The notes below the pieces were generated by a model, which worked only from the letters and a program-made list of their open reading frames with translations, had not been told where the DNA came from and did not search any database. Below are positions 63,920-64,000 of a DNA stretch of 64,000 nt, piece by piece (position 1 is the first letter of the stretch; the number at the start of each line of letters is the position of its first letter). This stretch comes from Fibrobacter succinogenes (GTDB lineage: Bacteria; Fibrobacterota; Fibrobacteria; Fibrobacterales; Fibrobacteraceae): positions 62,001-126,000 of the forward strand of contig CACWNW010000002.1 of assembly GCA_902762305.1 (NCBI GenBank). Direction: 5' to 3'. Made by a program: the position numbers and the translations under genes.

Positions 63920-64000
63920 ATGATGAAGCCAAAATTACTATTGACAATGTTGTCCCTATTTTTTGCAACAAGCTTTGCAGAAAATGAACCCGATACGGCC
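63920..64000 (+). CDS. Start of an exported protein, 3' end outside window
   Basis: ATGATG at 63920 (either Met could be the start) begins MMKPKLLLTMLSLFFATSFA followed by ENEPDTA, a clear signal peptide with an AxA-like cleavage site. Only 27 codons lie in the window, so nothing more can be said. Divergent from the pectate lyase gene. Confidence 0.6.
   Translation, partial: MMKPKLLLTMLSLFFATSFAENEPDTA

Overview
The window looks like a chromosomal segment of a Fibrobacter-type bacterium (Fibrobacterota). The evidence is three FISUMP domains in one protein plus another FISUMP lipoprotein, a TIGR02147/DUF4423 regulator, many lipoproteins with poly-serine linkers, secreted polysaccharidases (GH16, PL1, a GH116 fragment) with C-terminal sorting-like domains, a menaquinone-by-futalosine enzyme (MqnE), and a match in front of ruvAB to the LexA motif described for F. 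succinogenes. No phage, transposase or CRISPR array is visible. Assignments rest on reading motifs by eye; no database search was run.

Layout. 1-914: end of a GH116-like glycosidase. 1.1-10.6 kb: an accessory, AT-richer stretch of exported proteins, namely a SUMF1-like protein, an AAA/DUF4143 ATPase, five serine-rich or repeat lipoproteins, a TIGR02147 regulator, and a small gene at 9.4 kb that resembles the ribosome-rescue factor ArfA and has a transcription terminator inside its reading frame. 10.6-15.7 kb: tightly overlapping housekeeping operon tilS-ftsH-folP-cdaA, followed by a SUMF1 protein. 17-28 kb: cell-envelope proteins, PDZ-thioredoxin, PyrD, an M20 peptidase, a sirtuin, MqnE, an NfeD/FloA pair and small proteins. 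28-44.5 kb: ligA, a triple-FISUMP protein, tRNA-Glu, a PpiD-like foldase, nadB-kinase-cvpA, and the minus-strand groups murC/deaminase, lspA-rluD and squalene/phytoene synthase with a membrane protein. 44.5-51.8 kb: dnaA with an AT-rich upstream region, a CapA-like protein, an alanine symporter, a WD-like lipoprotein and ruvAB with a LexA-like box. 51.8-64 kb: an Omp85-like barrel, VanZ, an RlmI-like methyltransferase, GH16, a FISUMP lipoprotein, a TPR protein, a subtilase-like protein lacking its catalytic serine, a PL1 pectate lyase, and the start of another exported protein.

Most notable points. (1) The ArfA-like gene (9421 to 9167, minus) has no stop codon before a 12-bp terminator hairpin, so its transcript should be non-stop, the arrangement by which proteobacterial ArfA senses failure of tmRNA. 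ArfA-type rescue is, to my knowledge, described only in proteobacteria. (2) Two loci encoding paralogous lipoproteins share a promoter/palindrome arrangement with identical 72-bp spacing and near-identical terminators, and one of them encodes a TIGR02147 regulator. (3) Small palindromic repeats lie in frame inside tilS and supply the stop codons of several other genes. (4) LigA and RuvB both end in clamp-binding-like QxxLF peptides.
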